DNA from: Diploptera punctata
Lineage: Eukaryota; Arthropoda; Insecta; Blattodea; Blaberidae
Assembly (NCBI GenBank): GCA_030220185.1
Contig: JASPKZ010007552.1
Span: forward strand, 1,091,501-1,155,500
Length of the DNA: 64,000 nucleotides
Direction of reading: 5' to 3'
Shown one piece after another: positions 1 to 10,779 of the stretch (position 1 is its first letter; each line of letters opens with the position of its first letter). The notes under the pieces are model-generated. The model searched no databases and was not told the origin of the DNA. It saw nothing but the letters and a program-made list of their open reading frames with translations. The translations under genes were made by a program, and so were the position numbers.

Positions 1-385
1 TAAGAATGTTTACTTATTCTAGGGATGGTGTGGGGAACGTACATCGCTGCACAATGATCCACAATGCGAAAAATAAATCTATAAGACACTATTTGCCTGC
101 CAAATTTATCTACATGCGTACGATAACAAATTATAAGTGTATACGAATATCTGACTCTGCATAGTTGATGCGAGGAATTTTAATTAGTTGTTAGGTGCAA
201 AATATTAGTAACCGAATTTAACAAACAACTTATTTGCGAGATACATTAATCTATGATCATAGATAGGCGTATTGATGTAGAAAATAATAATAATTACTAT
301 TTATTCACAGATTTTTAATGTTTACAGATTTTACTGTGCTTAAAGTCGTATTTTGCTTGTACATTCGTCTTTATCCTTCCACCCC
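1..385. repeat. Dispersed repeat X, copy A, left part
   Basis: This stretch aligns with 39757-40170 (copy B): both share a start like taagaatgt, the run cacaatgcgaaaaataaatc, an internal tgcgaggaattttaatt and ctttatccttcca. A third partial copy (C) is at 40252-40620. No coding potential is visible, and the family is not one I recognise. The copy probably starts upstream of the window and is interrupted by the LTR at 386. Confidence 0.8.
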
Positions 386-1326
386 TGTTGCAATTTGGGG
401 CAGTTCTTCGGGGGTTTTACATATTTGCTTACAGTGAAATTAGGGGGGATTCTTTATCTCGTATGGTAGCGAGGCCTAGGTTAATTCTTAGGGCATACAT
501 CTTTAGTCATAAATCGGAATAAATTAGGATGAAGTCTATTTTTCGGAAGCGGTGGCGGCTACAGGTTTTACTGTTTCGTAAATAAGACGACAGGAGTACT
601 ATTAATGTCAATACTGATTTTTAACATTTTATTAGTATAACTATTGAAGTATCACGTTTACAAGTGATATAACATGCATTTTTGACAATGACACATTCTT
701 TGAGCTAAGTTAATCCCTAGGAAGTAAGGAGCATTTACAAACTATTTTAAATACATAACATATTTCGGAATCTAACTCTTAATTTGAGAGGGTAACAGTG
801 TTAAGAATTAACCAGACTTTTTGAAATCGTAATTTTGTTCTTTCCCTTAAATATCATACTTGGAAGTATTTTAATAGTTAATAAGTTCAGAAGTTTAAAA
901 GTTCACATTTAGGCATAATAAAATTATTCTATTTGGAAGCTACGTGCAAGAATATTGATATGTAATTTAGGTATTCCTAATAATTTTGAAAGTAAAATAT
1001 TATGGAATTATTAAAAAAGATACATGCTTATAGACATCTACTTACATGATGGTTCTACCTCCTTCCATCACACTCCCACACGCACCATCATGTCCAGGAG
1101 AGTGAAAGTATTGTTCTGGAGTTTACCATATTAGTTAATTTAGCTTTCATTTTTCAAAATATCATCTAAATGTGTCCATTATTATTTGAAATGAATGCAT
1201 ATCTTTCTCAAGTTTAAAATATTGTCTTTTAAAACCCAAAGATTTGCTTTATGATAATTATCAGTTGCAGTAACTAATTATTAAGTACATTAATTTTCTA
1301 TTGAATATTAAAGCGCTTTTATAACA
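386..1326. mobile_element. Solo LTR of a retrotransposon inside repeat X
   Basis: This 941-bp block begins TGTTGCAATTT and ends TTTATAACA, so it has TG...CA ends with TGTT/AACA inverted termini. It is flanked by a 5-bp duplication ACCCC (381-385 and 1327-1331). Copy B of repeat X at about 40155-40175 is the empty site (ctttatccttccagtccataa), so the limits are supported by comparison. No internal retroviral-type ORF, primer-binding site or second LTR is present, so this is a solo LTR. A 5-bp duplication fits Gypsy- or BEL-type elements; the superfamily is not determined. Confidence 0.8.
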
Positions 1327-1331
1327 ACCCC

Positions 1332-1422
1332 ATAACTTCCAGTCCTCTTGTTCTCATCATTACTTGTACCCATGGTGGTGATGACTCTTGATCACTCAAA
1401 GTCTGAAAGTCTGGCGGAAGTC
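1332..1422 (+). repeat. Repeat X, copy A, right part with proto-satellite units
   Basis: This is the continuation of repeat X after the LTR, matching 40166-40251 (cataacttccagtc, then ttctcat.attacttgt). It ends in aaagtctg followed by tgaaagtctggcggaagtc (1404-1422), which matches the canonical 19-bp satellite unit at 16 of 19 positions. The motif is not amplified here. This is the likely ancestral form of the large array at 40619-64000. Confidence 0.75.
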
Positions 1423-2141
1423 GGGCAGATGTTAATGTCTTGGGCAGATTGTTACCTCATCTACTTTTGTAGTAACCTCTTCACATTTTCCCCTTCTAAC
1501 GAAAAGTAAAAAAAAAAATGTTGGCCCTTTGGATCACTGTGCACTGGACGGCCGAATTTGCGGAACCACATGCTACAAGAGCCACGTCGGCAGCAGGTGA
1601 GCATTTCCACTTACAGATATTTGAAAATTTCAATAAATCACGTGCTATTTAATATATAATTTGATTGAGCTGTGAATTTGGATTTATTACCTGAGTTAGA
1701 AGATGCAGGAGATTAAGAGTAGTGAAAAAACTCAGAAGGAAATTTTACATTAGATATTAGCAATTGTAACGGTTGTGACTATCTGATATTTTTATAAACA
1801 CTGTTTACAACTCACATATTAATTTCTTTACTTATTAAAAAAGTTTTTTCCATAAAAAAATTAAAAATCATTTTGAAGAGGACACTTCAAGTTAAAATTT
1901 GATTATTTAAAAACGACAATTAAATATCTTAGGACCAATACGAAGTCCATAAATACCTGAAATTACGTGGACTGTACAAATTATATGCTAGCAGAGTAGG
2001 CCTACTGGATATATGTGTGTTTGTTTTATTACTTTATTCAACTGCATTAGATTCTCTTGCTTAAAGCTAGATGTTTAACTATATACAATACTATTGTTCT
2101 ATTTTTTGCTTAATCTAAAGTATATCAAATTTAATTGAATT
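1423..2141. other. AT-rich stretch without recognised gene; one weak candidate exon
   Basis: Mostly AT-rich and unassigned. One GC-richer island at 1519-1597 starts at ATG, stays open for 26 codons and runs directly into CAG|GTGAGC, a good splice-donor consensus. A pyrimidine tract with ctaac lies just upstream at about 1487-1502. There is no homology I recognise, so this is only a candidate exon. Confidence 0.3.
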
Positions 2142-2700
2142 TTAACATATTGAAAATGCTTTAGTACAAGTGTTAATGAGTTCATTGTTCTTGATTGGCC
2201 AATTCTGGTTTCTTAATACTACTGATTTCAGTTTATCTCTCTCTTTGATTAATAATGGACATTCTAGTAATAGGTGTTCTATATCTTGCACTTTGTCACT
2301 GCAGGGACAATTTGGATTTTCTATTATTTTGTACTTATTGAGATAGGATCTGATATTTCCATGACCTGTTAGCATGGTAGTTAAATTATATATGAGTTAG
2401 AGTTTTAATCTTAGCCTATCTTGTATTGTAGGAAAGAAAGTATTGGTAAATAAGCCCTTAGTGGTCCATTCCCATTCATTTTGCCACTTTCGTACATTTG
2501 TTTCGCACAGTTAACTGAACACTACACTTCTTAGGAATCTTCTAGTAGCTCTCATCTAGGTCTCTGCTCGCTGCGGCTTCTTTAGCTATTTGGTCCGCCA
2601 ACTCGTTCCCATGGATCCTGATGTGGGCTTTCACCCACTTGAACTTTATTTTCCAAATTTTCCCGCTGCATGGATGAAACTTGTCTTCTGATTTTTCTAA
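2142..2700 (-). pseudogene. R1/I-type LINE ORF2 C-terminus (RNase H end and Cys/His tail), broken
   Basis: Read on the minus strand, 2700-2562 encodes an RNase H C-terminal segment, with WVKAHIRIHGNELADQIAK followed by EAA, ending at a stop. After a frame change come WQNEWEWTTKGLF and PTIQDRLRLKL (about 2490-2400), then the open segment 2375-2142 with LTGHGNIRSYL and a C-x-C...H....C tail (CPCSDKVQ...HLLLECP). This order (RNase H, W..EW..T.KG, LTGHG..., Cys/His motif) is typical of the C-terminus of R1/I/Jockey-group LINE ORF2 proteins. Several stops and frame changes make it a dead relic. The rest of the element is absent, cut off at the TG-rich array. Confidence 0.85.
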
Positions 2701-2714
2701 TCAAGTGTGCATGA

Positions 2715-3185
2715 ATGTGATTTCTTAGAGAGTAAGAATGTGTGTGTATAAATGTGTGTATGTGGTTGTGTATGTATCTGCGTGTTTGTCTGTGTGTGTC
2801 TGTTATGTGTAGTTGTGTGTGTGATTTTATGTGTGTGTGACTGTGTCTATGTTTGACGTATGTCTGCTGTCTGTGTGCCTGCGTATGGAAAAATCTGTGT
2901 GTGCTGTGTATGTCCGTCGATGTGTGTGATTATGTGTGTGTGTCTGTGTGTTTGTGTGTCTGCGTGTGCTTGTGTGTGTGTTTGTGTGTGTGTATTTTTG
3001 TGTGTGTCTAGGTATTTCTCTTTGTGTGTATGTATGTGTGTGTCTGTGTGTATTTTTGTGTGTCTCTAGGTATTTCTCTTTGTGTGTCTGTGTGTGTCTG
3101 TGTGTGTCAGTCTGTGTGTGTCAGTCTGTGTGTGTGCATGTGTCTTTGTGTATGTCTTTATGTGTATGTCTTTACGTGTGTGTCT
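2715..3185. repeat. TG-rich microsatellite region
   Basis: Irregular (TG)n interspersed with TC, TA and TTT. It grades into the 14-bp minisatellite that follows. Open frames here encode only C/V/L-rich low-complexity peptides and are not genes. Confidence 0.9.
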
Positions 3186-5290
3186 TTATGTGTGTGTTTT
3201 TGTGTGTGTGTCTTTAGGTGTGTGTCTTTAGGTGTGTGTCTTTATGTGTGTGCCTTTATGTGTGTGCCTTTATGTGTGTGCCTTTATGTGTGTGCCTTTA
3301 TGTGTGTGCCTTTATGTGTGTGCCTTTATGTGTGTGCCTTTATGTGTGTGCCTTTATGTGTGTGCCTTTATGTGTGTGTCTTTATGTGTGTGTCTTTATG
3401 TGTGTGTCCTTATGTGTGAGCCTTTATGTGTGTGCCTTTATGTGTGTGTCTTTATGTGTGTGTTTCTTTATGTGTGTGTCTTTATGTTTGTGTCTTTATA
3501 TGTGTATCTTTATGTGTGTGCCTTTATGTGTGTGCCTTTACGTGTGTGCCTTAATGTGTGTACCTTTATGTGTGTGTATTTATGTGTGTGTCTTTGTGTG
3601 TGTGCCTTTGTGTGTGTGCCTTTGTGTGTGTGCCTTTATGTGTGTCTTTTGTGTGTGTCTTTATGTGTGTGTCTTTATGTGTGTGTCTTTATGTGTGTGT
3701 CTTTATGTGTGTGCCTTTATGTGTGTGCCTTTATGTGTGTGCCTTTATGTGTGTGTCTTTATATGTGTGTCTTTATGTGTATGCCTTTAAGTGTGTGCCT
3801 TTATGTGTGTGTCTTTATGTGTGTGCCTTTATGTGTGTATCTTTATGTGTGTATCTTTATGTGTGTATCTTTATGTGTGTATCTTTATGTGTGTATCTTT
3901 ATGTGTGTGTCTTTATGTGTGTGTTCTTTATGTATGGGTCTTTATGTGTGTGTCTTTATGTGTGTGCCTTTATGTGTGTGCCTTTATGTGTGTGCCTTTA
4001 TGTGTGTGTCTTTATGTGTGTGTCTTTATGTGTGTGTCTTTATGTGTGTGTCGTTATGTGTGTGTCTTTATGTGTGTGCCTTTATGTGTGTGACTTTATG
4101 TGTGTGTCTTTATGTGTGTGTTTTTATGTGTGTGCATTTATGTGTGTGCCTTTATGTGTGTGCCTTTATGTGTGTGCCTTTATGTGTGTGCCTTTATGTG
4201 TGTGCCTTTATGTGTGTGTCTTTATGTGTGTGCCTTTATGTGTGTGTCTTTATTGTGTTCCTTTATGTGTGTGTCTTTATGTGTGTGGCTTTATGTGTGT
4301 AGCTTTATGTGTGTGCCTTTATGTGTGTGCCTTTATGAGTGTGTCTTTATGTGTGTGTCTTTATGTGTGTGTTTTTATGTGTGTGTCTTTATGTGTGTGT
4401 TTTTATGTGTGTGTCTTTATGAGTGTATCTTTATGTGTGTGTCTTTATGTGTGTGTCTTTATGTGTGTGCCTTTATGTGTGTGCCTTTGTGTGTGTCTTT
4501 ATGTGTGTGTTTTTATGTGTGTGCCTTTATGTGTGTGCCTATATGTGTGTGCCTTTATGTGTGTGCCTTTATGTGTGTGTCTTTATGTGTGTGTCTTTAT
4601 GTGTGTGCCTTTATGTGTGTGTCTTTATTGTGTGCCTTTATGTGTGTGTATTTATGTGTGTGGCTTTGTGTGTGGCTTTATGTGTGTGTCTTTATGTGTG
4701 TGCCTTTATGAATGTGTCTTTATGTGTGTGTCTTTATGCGTGTGTTTTTATGTGTGTGCCTTTATGTGTGAGTGTCTTTATGTGTGTGCCTTTATGTGTG
4801 TGTCTTTATTGTGTTCCTTTTTGTGTCTTTATGAGTGTGGCTTTATGTGTGTGGCTTTATGTGTGTGCCTTTATGTGTGTGCCTTTATGAGTGTGTCTTT
4901 ATGTGTGTGTCTTTATGTGTGTGTTTTTATGTGTGTGCCTTTATGAGTGTGTCTTTATGAGTGTGTCTTTATGTGTGTGTCTTTATGTGTGTGCCTTTAC
5001 GTGTGTGCCTTTTTGTGTGTGTCTTTATGTGTGTGTTTTTATGTATGTGCCTTTATGTGTGTGCCTATATGTGTGTGCCTTTATGTGTGTGCCTTTATGT
5101 GTGTGCCTTTATGAGTGTGTCTTAATGTGTGTGTCTTTATGTGTGTGTCTTTATTGTGTGCCTTTATGTGTGTGTCTTTATGTGTGTGGCTTTATGTGTG
5201 TGGCTTTATGTGTGTGTCTTTATGTGTGTGCCTTTATGAGTGTGTCTTTATGTGTGTGTCTTTATGTGTGTGTTTTATGTGTGTGTCTTT
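3186..5290. repeat. 14-bp minisatellite, about 150 units
   Basis: Head-to-tail units of CCTTTATGTGTGTG, with the main variants TCTTTATGTGTGTG, TTTTTATG..., GCTTTATG... and ATGAGTGTG. Because 14 is not divisible by 3, each frame reads a 14-residue period ([10 protein letters not shown] pattern), which gives several overlapping long open frames with no stops. A higher-order structure is visible: a rare shortened unit (tctttattgtg) recurs at about 4247, 4621, 4802 and 5149, each time followed by a similar series of variants with GGCTTTATG and ATGAGTGTG. Confidence 0.95.
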
Positions 5291-5746
5291 ATGCGTGTGT
5301 CTCTGTGTGGTCCGAGTCTCTGTGTGTGTTCGGGTGTCTCTCTCTCTATGTGTCTGTGTCCCTCTCTCTGTTTGTGTGTGTCTGTGTGTGTCTCACTCCC
5401 TGTGTGTCTGCGTCTGTATGTGTCAGTGTATGTATGTGTGTGCGTGTTTGAGTCTGTCTGTCTCTGTGTGTGTGCATCTGTCTCTCTCTCCTTGTGTCTG
5501 TGTGTGTGTCTCTCTCTGATTTTTTTGGGTGTGTGTGTCTCTCTCTATGTTCCTCTGTGTGTCTCTGTGTGTGTCTGTGTATGTGTATCTATGTATGTGT
5601 GAGTCTATTTATCTGCGTGTGCTTGTGTGTTTTTGTGTGTGAGTGTTTGTGTGTGTGCGTGCATGCGTGTGTGTGTTTGCGCGCGTGTGCTCTCGCGTGC
5701 GTGTGTGTGTGTGTGTGTGTGTGTGGGTGTGTGTGTGTGTGTAAAG
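5291..5746. repeat. TG/CT-rich microsatellite tail ending in pure (TG)n
   Basis: Mixed (TG)n, (CT)n and TGCG tracts, ending in an almost pure (TG)n run at 5698-5742. It forms the right flank of the minisatellite. The short CpG-containing part (gcgcgtgtgctctcgcgtgc) is alternating purine-pyrimidine, the kind of sequence that can adopt Z-DNA; that is inference. Confidence 0.9.
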
Positions 5747-5868
5747 ACAAGATTTATTCGTTATAATCTTCTCCCTTTAAACCAGTTACTGTGAAAATTA
5801 TCAAATGTAACATTTAAAAAGTGTTCCTTGGTATGATGTTACCATTCAATTCCTCAGGAACAGAGACA

Positions 5869-5943
5869 GTCGGGACGCGATACCAATGAATTGATGGAGA
5901 AAGTAGATTTTTGGACTCAGCGTGATATCCATTACACTACCCT
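5869..5943 (-). mobile_element. tRNA-like SINE head, S3 type, fragment
   Basis: The reverse complement begins GGTAGTGTAATGGATATCAC, nearly identical to the start of the SINE at 6152. It carries an A-box-like segment, and a degraded B-box-like ggtatcgcgtcccg lies about 50 bp downstream. No SINE body follows. Confidence 0.5.
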
Positions 5944-6151
5944 TATCATTCCATATTAAGCTTGTATTGCTCAATGTTAAACATTTAATTATAACATCTA
6001 TAAAGCGTCACTGCTATAAGGTAAAAATATTCTCTTTAATTTGCTTACTTGATATAGTCAGCTGCTAGACGGCGGTGAAGACCGAGTTCTCGCGACATCT
6101 AGTAATAATGGAGAGCATAATACATATATAAGAAAAATAAGTGTTTGAATT
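5944..6151. other. Short unassigned AT-rich spacer
   Basis: No gene or recognised repeat is seen. A small GC-richer patch lies at about 6060-6104. Confidence 0.3.
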
Positions 6152-6489
6152 GGATTCGCCTGGTAGTGTAATGGATATCACGCTGAGGTACAGACTCAGA
6201 GATCCGGGTTAGAATCCCGTGTGCATGGCACTTGGTATAACAGTGTCTGCCCACTGCCATTTTAGAGAGGTAAACGTTATAGCTATGTGTGATAAGTGGT
6301 CAACCGTCAGATTCCCAAAATGTAATAGACGGTATATACTACAATTCAAATTCCTCACAATTCTCAGTGGACACCGTTCCACACTAGCCGACATTCAGTG
6401 AGTAAATTTCTTCCACGTATGGACTTAACCAAGGCATGTTCGATAGCTCTGCGACAAGGCGTAATGTCTTAGATGCTGTATATTTCACT
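6152..6489 (+). mobile_element. SINE S3, tRNA-derived
   Basis: A tRNA-like head (ttcgcctggtagtgtaatgg as A box, ccgggttagaatcccgtg as B box) is followed by a body also found at 27655-27930 (cacttggtataacagt, ccactgccattttagagagg, gataagtggtcaac, cacaattct). Both strands of the body give short open frames, but these are only shadows of the SINE. Confidence 0.7.
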
Positions 6490-6490
6490 T

Positions 6491-6690
6491 GCGGCACTAT
6501 GGCCCTGGGGTCGACTCAGCCTCTAACGGAAATGAGTACCAGACGCCTGTTCTGGGGGTAAAGGCGGCCGTCACGCAGTGATGACAACCCGGCTGACATA
6601 AAGTGCCGATTGTCTAGAAAAAGTGGGAGCCTTAACCTCCTACTACCCCAAGGGCCTCCTGAGGCCTGTTGTGGGATCACTTTACTTTTT
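6491..6690 (+). mobile_element. SINE S1, 5'-truncated
   Basis: Matches the 3' two-thirds of the full-length S1 at 10305-10601 (gcggcactatggcc, gggtcgactcagcctctaac, ctgggggtaaaggcggccgt, tgttgtgggatcacttta). It abuts the S3 copy directly, so it probably inserted into or next to that copy. Confidence 0.8.
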
Positions 6691-6770
6691 ACTTTACATT
6701 ATCATTATATGAACATTTCCGCAACAACTCTCTTATATCTATGGATTTCTTTATAAACTCTAGGTTATAT

Positions 6771-7108
6771 CCATCCATAATAATTCTGCCCGAGGGCAGG
6801 TCTTTCACTGCAATCATAGCATTTTCACGCTACGTTTTGCAGCTTTACTAGGGAATTATAGGTGTGGTAGCTTCCCGTTGCTTTCCACACCGGTGAAGGA
6901 TGATGATAATGGTAAGGGTGATGATGATGATGATGGTCATATGATTTCGGGGACTGTGTGGGCCTTAAAGTTTTACTGACATTTGTCTTACAGGTGAGGA
7001 AAAAATCCCGATACATATCCCATCCAGAAAAACTGCCCCGACCGGTGATCGAACCCGGGCCCGCTGCGTGAGAAGGCAGCACGCTACCTCGAGACCACAG
7101 CGGTGAAC
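6771..7108 (-). mobile_element. SINE S2, tRNA-derived, full length
   Basis: An antisense copy of the element at 33427-33755 and 37907-38249. The tRNA-like head (ccgctgtggtctcgaggtag, B box gggttcgatc) lies at the right, and the tail of ATGG repeats lies at the left. It is flanked by the 11-bp duplication CTAGGTTATAT (6760-6770, 7109-7119). The sister D1 unit at 28893-28903 has a single uninterrupted copy of this site. A 109-codon antisense frame across it, with a run of histidines from GATGAT repeats, is spurious. Confidence 0.92.
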
Positions 7109-7296
7109 CTAGGTTATATAATGTTTGAATATCCATTTTATCAATATTTTTCACAATTCTCTACTTTTTCTAAATTTATTGTAAGGGGTTTATTTGTTCT
7201 TGTACTTCAAAATTATACATTATTATGTCGATTGTTTGCCTTGATCATTTTCACCGATTAGATTAATTTAAAGTTAAAGTTAATAAAACAATGAAG

Positions 7297-7747
7297 TTAT
7301 ACTACATATTTGTGATAAGGGTAGAAGTTAGATCTTTTGGAGGCTGTAGAAATTAATAAATTTAAAAGTAGTAAAAAACTGTTAAATTCTCAACTTGATT
7401 TGAATGAATCCCCTTTGTTAAATTAAAAAATTTAAATAAATATTGTTGTATTGTTGCTTAGATTAGTTGGAACACAATTTATAATTTGTTAACATGTCTG
7501 AAGAAGGTACAGTGTACCGAAACAGCTGTCACAGAAGTATATAATAAATATGAAAATCAAATAAAACTACGTTTTATTTTTATTTAATTAATAAATATGG
7601 ATTTTCATCAAGTAAACACCAACTCAATTGATTATTAAATAAACATGAAATTATTGTATTGTCACGGGTCCTTTACAAGTATACAACATTTCAAGTCGAT
7701 CCAATTATTTTAAGTGGGTCAAAAACGCGTTGAAAGATTCAGTTACG

Positions 7748-7779
<32 letters not shown>

Positions 7780-7800
7780 CAGATACAGGTCAAGCTAATA
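7297..7800. mobile_element. Retroelement 3'-end-like insertion(s) in D1 copy 1
   Basis: About 500 bp are absent from D1 copy 2. A perfect hairpin GGTACAGTGTACC sits in the context gaagaa...gaaac (7504-7526), which resembles the structured 3' ends of some retroelements. The block ends in gttacgta(GATA)n, a tetranucleotide tail such as many LINEs carry. The class is uncertain, and more than one element may be present. Confidence 0.4.
7749..7786. repeat. (GATA)n microsatellite
   Basis: About nine GATA units, the last changed to GACA. Probably the 3' tail of the preceding retroelement. Confidence 0.9.
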
Positions 7801-8507
7801 TAAAGCGTGTAAAAACAATAAATTCTCATGAAAAAATGAGTACTATAGAAAGGCATACACGTCTTTCTCGAGATTTATTAGGTAAAATACACATAATCCC
7901 AATTTATATCACGGCTAATTGCTATAAGTGGTGTAATATATCTCAATGCAGGCCTTAGGAAGCCCTTGGGACATTGAGTAGTTAAGACTCACACGTTTCT
8001 AGACATTTGGTGCAAGATATCAGCCGGATTGTCAGCCCTTCCCAACGGCTTTACACTTAGAACATATGTATGACACTCAATTGGTTGAGACGCATATTCA
8101 AACTTAGAGCAATGGGCTGTGAGAATGTTTAAGCCAGTTAAAAAGTATATATTATCTTTTACATTTTTTAATCCAACAATTTGTATAACGTTAGGATATA
8201 AGATTCGTTGTAATGATTATATGACATCTTCGGGAAAAGAAGAACCTGCGTGAATAACAATAGCTCTTCGGGAATCGAAACCGCAATCTTCCGGCTTGTA
8301 GCATATTCCCTTACCAATTATGCAAGCTCCTCGGGCTAATTGTTTCAGAATATTTTAATAAATTTTCACGTTGTAGCCGATGACGAAACTATTATTTAAA
8401 ACACATATTTATCCTCTTTTTTTCAGGCTCTGGCACTAACCTGTTTTTATATGTACTCAAAAAGAAATTAATGTCTAGGGCGGATTACAAGAACTGTGAA
8501 ATACATT

Positions 8508-8669
8508 TTTTTTACTAGGAAATGTGCACTCAGTTGAGCATTAGTGGTGGAACAGGACACACACCCAGACCCAAGGTGGAGATTTAAAATCCCTTACCCC
8601 GCCGGGAATCGAACCCGGGTCGCCGGAGTGGAAGGTAGGGACTCTACCGACTACGCCACGGCAACGGAC
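8508..8669 (-). mobile_element. SINE S4, tRNA-derived, with poly-A tail
   Basis: The reverse complement starts ccgttgccgtggcgtagtcg and contains cgacccgggttcgattccc (clear A and B boxes). It continues about 80 bp beyond the tRNA-like part and ends in a run of A. The 15-bp duplication actgtgaaatacatt flanks it (8493-8507, 8670-8684). The empty site is at 30394-30408 in D1 copy 2 (actgtgaaacgcatt). Confidence 0.9.
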
Positions 8670-8838
8670 ACTGTGAAATACATTAAATTAGTATTATAGT
8701 GACTGGACTCACTGGTTCCTAGTTGTCAGGATTCCAGTTCTATCATTAAAGACAGTTCAGGACGATGAATGACAAGAAACACGCAGATATAAGTTAGAGA
8801 GAGGACATTATCAATTAATGACAAACCATTTAGGTATA

Positions 8839-9265
8839 CTTACTTACTTACTTACTCACTGGCACTAACGAACCCGTAGGTTCATGGCCGCGCGGACATA
8901 AGCTCTCCATATATCCCTATCCTGAGTTAAGCTTTCCAATCATTCCCTGTACTTCCTTCAAATCATAGTTAATGTTATTCTCCCACCTCATTCTTGGTCT
9001 ACCAACTGGACGTTTTCCCTCTGGCTTTCCTACAAGAAGCTTCCATGCAAGTCTTTCATTCCCCATACGTGCAACATGTCCTGCCCATCGCAGTCTACGA
9101 GACTTAACTGTTCTTATTATATCTAGCTTCCTATAAAGACCATGTAGTTCATTGTTATGTAGTCTTCTCCATTCACCTGTCTGTTCATCTCTCTTTGGTC
9201 CAAACATTTTCCTAAGTACTTTATTCTCAAATACTTGTAATCTCCTTTCCTCCCTTAAAGTAAGA
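8839..9265 (-). pseudogene. LINE L1, 5'-truncated reverse transcriptase C-terminus
   Basis: The minus strand encodes the tail of a non-LTR reverse transcriptase ORF: LTLREERRLQVFENKVLRK, then FGPKRDEQTGEWRRLHNNEL, RRLRWAGHVARMGNERLAW, and GKRPVGRPRMRWENNINYDL. After the ORF comes a short 3' part ending in (AAGT)n, seen as acttacttac at 8839 on the plus strand. The catalytic core is absent, so the copy is dead. The flanks gtata (8834-8838) and gtata (9266-9270) suggest a short target duplication. The unoccupied site is in D1 copy 2 at about 30556. Codons beyond the truncation point (9266-9360) are D1 sequence read through by chance. Confidence 0.88.
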
Positions 9266-10304
9266 GTATAATAAGATATTACGTAAATATGAAGAAACTT
9301 TATATGAACCATGAAATAGTAAAGGAAATATAAATGTACTACTACACTTTTCTCATTCATTTCGACTTAAGGTAATTTAGAATTAAAAAAATCCACTTTA
9401 GGCTACTAGCTGTCTCTCTATTTATTATTCTCTCCTCACATTAACCTATTTTGTATATCACTTCCATCTCAATTCAACTTATCCATAAAATTCTATACAA
9501 TTCACACTATATTCCTACGTATTTTAAATAAAACTCTATCCCTGTTTTCAGCGAGATTCGAACCTTGGCCTTCTGATCTATAGAACCACTCCTTAAAGGT
9601 CTTGGCTAATTAGCAACGTTGGAAAACTAATATTTTCATTAGCCTTGTATGTTATGGTTCAGTTTTCAAAAAATTAAAAATATATTTGAATTTTTTTTCA
9701 CGAAACATAAATTATTCCTCGTATTGAAAAATGACTACATATAAAATAGCAAAGAAAGTCCAGGAATATATACATATTCGTGACGTAACTATTACGTTAT
9801 TCCCATTGCTTGTTCTCGACATTCATATGTTGTATTTATAAAGGAGAAAGAACAATTTTTAAAGTTTATTTTCTAATTGAAGAAATATAAAAATCTAGCT
9901 GATATGTGACCTAATAACCAAAGTTAAACAGAAATCTGATGTTAGTGTGTGTTATTACAGTTTTTTTTTTTTTTTTTCAATTTTCGACCATTGTTTGTTA
10001 ATATGAAGAAATCCTCATACTATTTGAATGATTTGTGGAATATTAAAAACTTAACAGAAATCTGGATCTTACTAATAAACCAACGCTGGACAAAAAGGAC
10101 TAAGGTTAGTGTGAATTTATCTTTGTTAGTTTTTTAAATTCAAGACAGACGTGTTTAAATGTGATATGTAACTTAAATATTACTATTTTTTCATAGGAAG
10201 TGAGTCGATGTATGTTAACTAATATCTAAATAAACGCCTATTATGAAGTACACGGTTCAAAATTAGGATAGTTTCTGTATTTTGAAAACCTATATGAAAG
10301 GGTG

Positions 10305-10601
10305 GGGGCACGCCGTAGCGTAGTGGTTAAGGCACTGAGCTACAAGCCAGAGGGTCGAGGGTCGAGGGTGCAAGTCCCGTTGGGGTCAGGATTTTTAAAC
10401 TGACCCAAACCCTCTGGCGGCACTATGGCCGTGGGGTCGACTCAGCCTCTAACGGAAATGAGTACCAGACGCTTGTTCTGGGGGTAAAGGCGGCCGTCAC
10501 GCAGGGCTGACATAAAGTGCCGATTATGTAGAAAAAGTGGGAGCCTTAAGCTCCTACTACCCCAAGGGTCTCCGGGCCTGTTGTGGGATCACTTTATTTA
10601 C
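10305..10601 (+). mobile_element. SINE S1, tRNA-derived, full length
   Basis: The tRNA-like head has cgccgtagcgtagtggttaa (A box) and gcaagtcccgttgggg (degraded B box), with a small internal duplication gggtcgagggtcgagg. The body follows with gcggcactatggcc and gtcgactcagcctctaac, ending tgttgtgggatcacttta. The duplication atgaaagggt (10295-10304, 10602-10611) marks the insertion. D1 copy 2 carries a different SINE at the same position (31583-31731). Confidence 0.9.
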
Positions 10602-10779
10602 ATGAAAGGGTTCTTCGCCCGCCTTAACTTCCACATTCCTCAGTAAACCACAAGAATCCTTATAAATATTAAGAAAAACCGAATTATATTAAACCTCATC
10701 GCGCCATGTTCAAAATGACTAAAACAACAAAAACAGTGACAATCGTTCGTTACAACGAATGTTAAATATCGTTCACTAG

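Noticed and set aside
2860..5766. Many overlapping Cys/Val/Leu-rich ORFs, up to 462 codons
   Set aside because: They are readings of the 14-bp minisatellite and TG repeats in all frames. The peptide period (14 residues) equals the unit length, and no start, domain or codon bias supports a gene.
6209..6401. Paired sense and antisense ORFs resembling a conserved small protein (also 27615-27833)
   Set aside because: The similarity is due to the shared SINE S3 body. Both strands are open by chance, and neither has a family signature.
6825..7154. 109-codon minus-strand ORF with a histidine run
   Set aside because: It lies on the antisense SINE S2; the histidines are encoded by its ATGATG microsatellite.
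8917..9360. Intact host protein with the RRLRWAGHVARMG motif
   Set aside because: It is a 5'-truncated LINE with a 3' tail, flanked by D1 sequence; the N-terminal residues come from flanking DNA.
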